A stretch of DNA of 14,159 bases from Bacteroidota bacterium (GTDB taxonomy: Bacteria; Bacteroidota; Ignavibacteria; Ignavibacteriales; Melioribacteraceae): contig JAMCSN010000234.1 in NCBI GenBank assembly GCA_023381535.1, forward strand, positions 1-14,159, in the 5' to 3' direction. A program made the translations under genes and the position numbers. Positions 12,485-14,159 of the stretch are shown here, one piece after another. Below the pieces are notes generated by a model. It saw nothing but the letters and a program-made list of their open reading frames with translations. It did not search any database and was not told where the DNA came from. Every line of letters begins with the position of its first letter. Position 1 is the stretch's first letter.

Positions 12485-14159
12485 CTACAATTTGTACAAC
12501 TCTTTCATCATATCTTCAAATTGAGCAAAGTACAGAGCTTGCTCAGGATCGCTCAAAGCATTCGGCGGATCGGGATGAAACTCAACCATTATTCCGTGCG
12601 CGCCGACAACCTTTGCAGCTTTTGCCAAGGGCACAACCTTGTTTCGCTCACCGATTGCATGTGACGGGTCAACAATTAAAGGAAGGTGCGTTAGCTCTTT
12701 GAGTACCGGAATAGCGCTAAGATCAAGCGTGTTTCGTGTTGCGGTTTCAAATGTTCTGATACCGCGCTCACATAGAATAACTTGTCTGTTGCCTTGAGCC
12801 AAAACATACTCAGCCGCATTTAACCATTCATTTATTGACGCACTCAATCCGCGTTTCAACATTACCGGTCTGTGAGTCTTGCCGACTTCTTTTAACAGCG
12901 CAAAGTTCTGCATGTTGCGCGCACCGATTTGCAGTATGTCGGCAGTCTTCGCTACTTCTGCAACTTGATCGGTGTCCATTACTTCGGTGATGACTGGCAG
13001 ATCGTAATATTTGCCGGCATCAACCAACAATTTTAATCCTTCGAAACCCATTCCTTGAAAGCTATACGGAGAAGTTCTTGGCTTGAAGCAGCCGCCACGT
13101 AAAATTTGTGCGCCATTTTCTTTTGCTTCAAGCGCACACTGCATAATCATTTCCGGATTCTCAACAGAACACGGTCCAGCAATAACAACAAAATTATTTC
13201 CGCCTATGACAACGTCTTTAACTTTTATGATTGTATCATCGGATTTGTACTCGCGGCTAGCCAGTCGGTAACTCTGGCTCTTTGATTTTTTTGCAGAAGT
13301 TGGTTTCTTCTGCGGTGCTTCTGCCGGAATTTCTTTTTCAGTTTGATCGGTTAGAATTTTCGGGTATTCCAGTTTCGTTCGCGCCAGTTCTTGCGAAGGA
13401 TAGCTCCCCAGAACTTTCAGAAAACGTGTATGCTGTCCAAGTTCATCTAAAACATTTTGGATTGTTTCTTCAATAATGTTTCCCTCGAAATCGAGATAGA
13501 ACATTTCTTCCCACGGATTGCCCATGATCGGACGTGATTCCAATTTTGTCAGGTTAACATTGTATTTTCTAAAAACATTTAACGCTTCCACCAAAGAGCC
13601 CGGCGTGTGGGATGTTGCCATTACAATAGATGTTTTACAACGAATGCGATGATCTACTTCATGCGGCTTTCTAGTTGCAATCAAAAATCTTGTATAATTC
13701 TCGGATTGATTTGCAATGTTGGTTTTCAAAATCTTCAGACGGAATAATTTTGCCGCTTCCTCACTTGCAATTGCTGCGTGTGAAAGATTTCCATCATCTT
13801 TAATTTTCTGAACGGACATAGCGGTATCGGTAAAGTATTCTACCGAAGCATTCTGCAACGTTTGCAAGAATTTACTGCACTGTATGGCTGCCTGGTAATG
13901 TGAAAAAACTTTTTTGATTTTTTGAAGCGGAATATTTTCGAGAGCAACAAGACAATGTTTTACTTGAAATTTTTCTTCACCTATTATCGAGAGCGTTGTA
14001 TGCAGCAATAAATCATAAACCTCATTTATTCCGCCGGACGTAGTATTCTCGATCGGCAGAACTGCAAAATCTGCTTCTCCTTTTTCAACCGCATCAACAA
14101 CTTCATCAAATCTATCTTTGAATAAGAAGTGAAGGTTAACTTTTTGATGAGCAAAGAAT
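12485..14159 (-). CDS. Fused prephenate dehydratase-ACT-DAHP synthase, 5' end outside window
   Basis: The gene runs off the right edge; 557 residues are visible and the frame is open to 14159, so a TTG at 14008 is not the real start. Visible residues 1-163 are prephenate dehydratase (prephenate to phenylpyruvate): [26 protein letters not shown] and the catalytic TRF at 156-158. Residues about 174-250 are an ACT domain with NLTKLESRP, the phenylalanine-binding motif. After a Lys/Pro/Ala linker, residues about 296-557 form type I-beta DAHP synthase (phosphoenolpyruvate plus erythrose 4-phosphate to DAHP). Its metal ligands C330, H500, E526 and D537 have the same spacing as C102, H272, E298 and D309 of the Thermotoga enzyme. 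That enzyme's ferredoxin-like regulatory domain is absent; the ACT domain stands in its place. Phenylalanine may thus inhibit both activities. A chorismate mutase domain upstream cannot be excluded. Confidence 0.92.
   Translation of the reverse strand, partial: FFAHQKVNLHFLFKDRFDEVVDAVEKGEADFAVLPIENTTSGGINEVYDLLLHTTLSIIGEEKFQVKHCLVALENIPLQKIKKVFSHYQAAIQCSKFLQTLQNASVEYFTDTAMSVQKIKDDGNLSHAAIASEEAAKLFRLKILKTNIANQSENYTRFLIATRKPHEVDHRIRCKTSIVMATSHTPGSLVEALNVFRKYNVNLTKLESRPIMGNPWEEMFYLDFEGNIIEETIQNVLDELGQHTRFLKVLGSYPSQELARTKLEYPKILTDQTEKEIPAEAPQKKPTSAKKSKSQSYRLASREYKSDDTIIKVKDVVIGGNNFVVIAGPCSVENPEMIMQCALEAKENGAQILRGGCFKPRTSPYSFQGMGFEGLKLLVDAGKYYDLPVITEVMDTDQVAEVAKTADILQIGARNMQNFALLKEVGKTHRPVMLKRGLSASINEWLNAAEYVLAQGNRQVILCERGIRTFETATRNTLDLSAIPVLKELTHLPLIVDPSHAIGERNKVVPLAKAAKVVGAHGIMVEFHPDPPNALSDPEQALYFAQFEDMMKELYKL

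Overview
The window looks like chromosomal DNA from the Bacteroidota/Chlorobi group, probably an Ignavibacteria-like bacterium. This is inferred from moderate-to-low GC content, mostly absent Shine-Dalgarno (SD) sites, several -7 boxes resembling the Bacteroidota consensus TAnnTTTG, a Bacteroides-type short AMP nucleosidase, an LPS-type glycosyltransferase and short palindromic dispersed repeats. No rRNA, tRNA, CRISPR array, integrase or transposase was seen.

Left part (1-4523): a small charged protein of unknown function, whose frame is open at the left edge, precedes a family-9 (heptosyltransferase-like) glycosyltransferase. Converging on them is a tight three-gene minus-strand operon: YjbQ, a secreted S1/P1-type zinc nuclease and a LOG-like nucleotide-binding protein, joined by a 1-nt gap and an ATGA overlap. 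Divergent from this operon is rocD, ornithine aminotransferase. A roughly 90-bp palindromic element (4558-4647) fills the gap between rocD and the converging gene.

Middle (4675-10482): a membrane hybrid histidine kinase (PAS-HisKA-HATPase-REC) with no ATG start; a PAP2 lipid phosphatase overlapping or abutting AMP nucleosidase; a small secreted protein with a strong SD and an upstream palindrome; an EamA-type exporter on the minus strand; and a cupin.

Right, accessory part (10484-12407): a small outer-membrane beta-barrel gene sits 1 nt behind the cupin. Downstream lies the 3' third of a second copy of the same gene, about 70 percent identical in protein. A toxin-antitoxin remnant is wedged between the copies: a RelE/HigB-type toxin with only its C-terminal part left, and an intact XRE (HigA/NadS-like) antitoxin whose stop codon lies in barrel-homologous DNA. 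An apparently intact DUF433/DUF5615 toxin-antitoxin pair follows on the minus strand.

Right edge (12485-14159): most of a fused aromatic amino-acid enzyme, prephenate dehydratase plus ACT domain plus type I-beta DAHP synthase, running off the window. It joins the first step of the shikimate pathway to a late step of phenylalanine synthesis on one chain that carries one phenylalanine-binding-type domain.

I see no clearly new multi-gene system. The strongest leads are the fused PDT-ACT-DAHPS enzyme and the toxin-antitoxin remnant inside a duplicated barrel gene.
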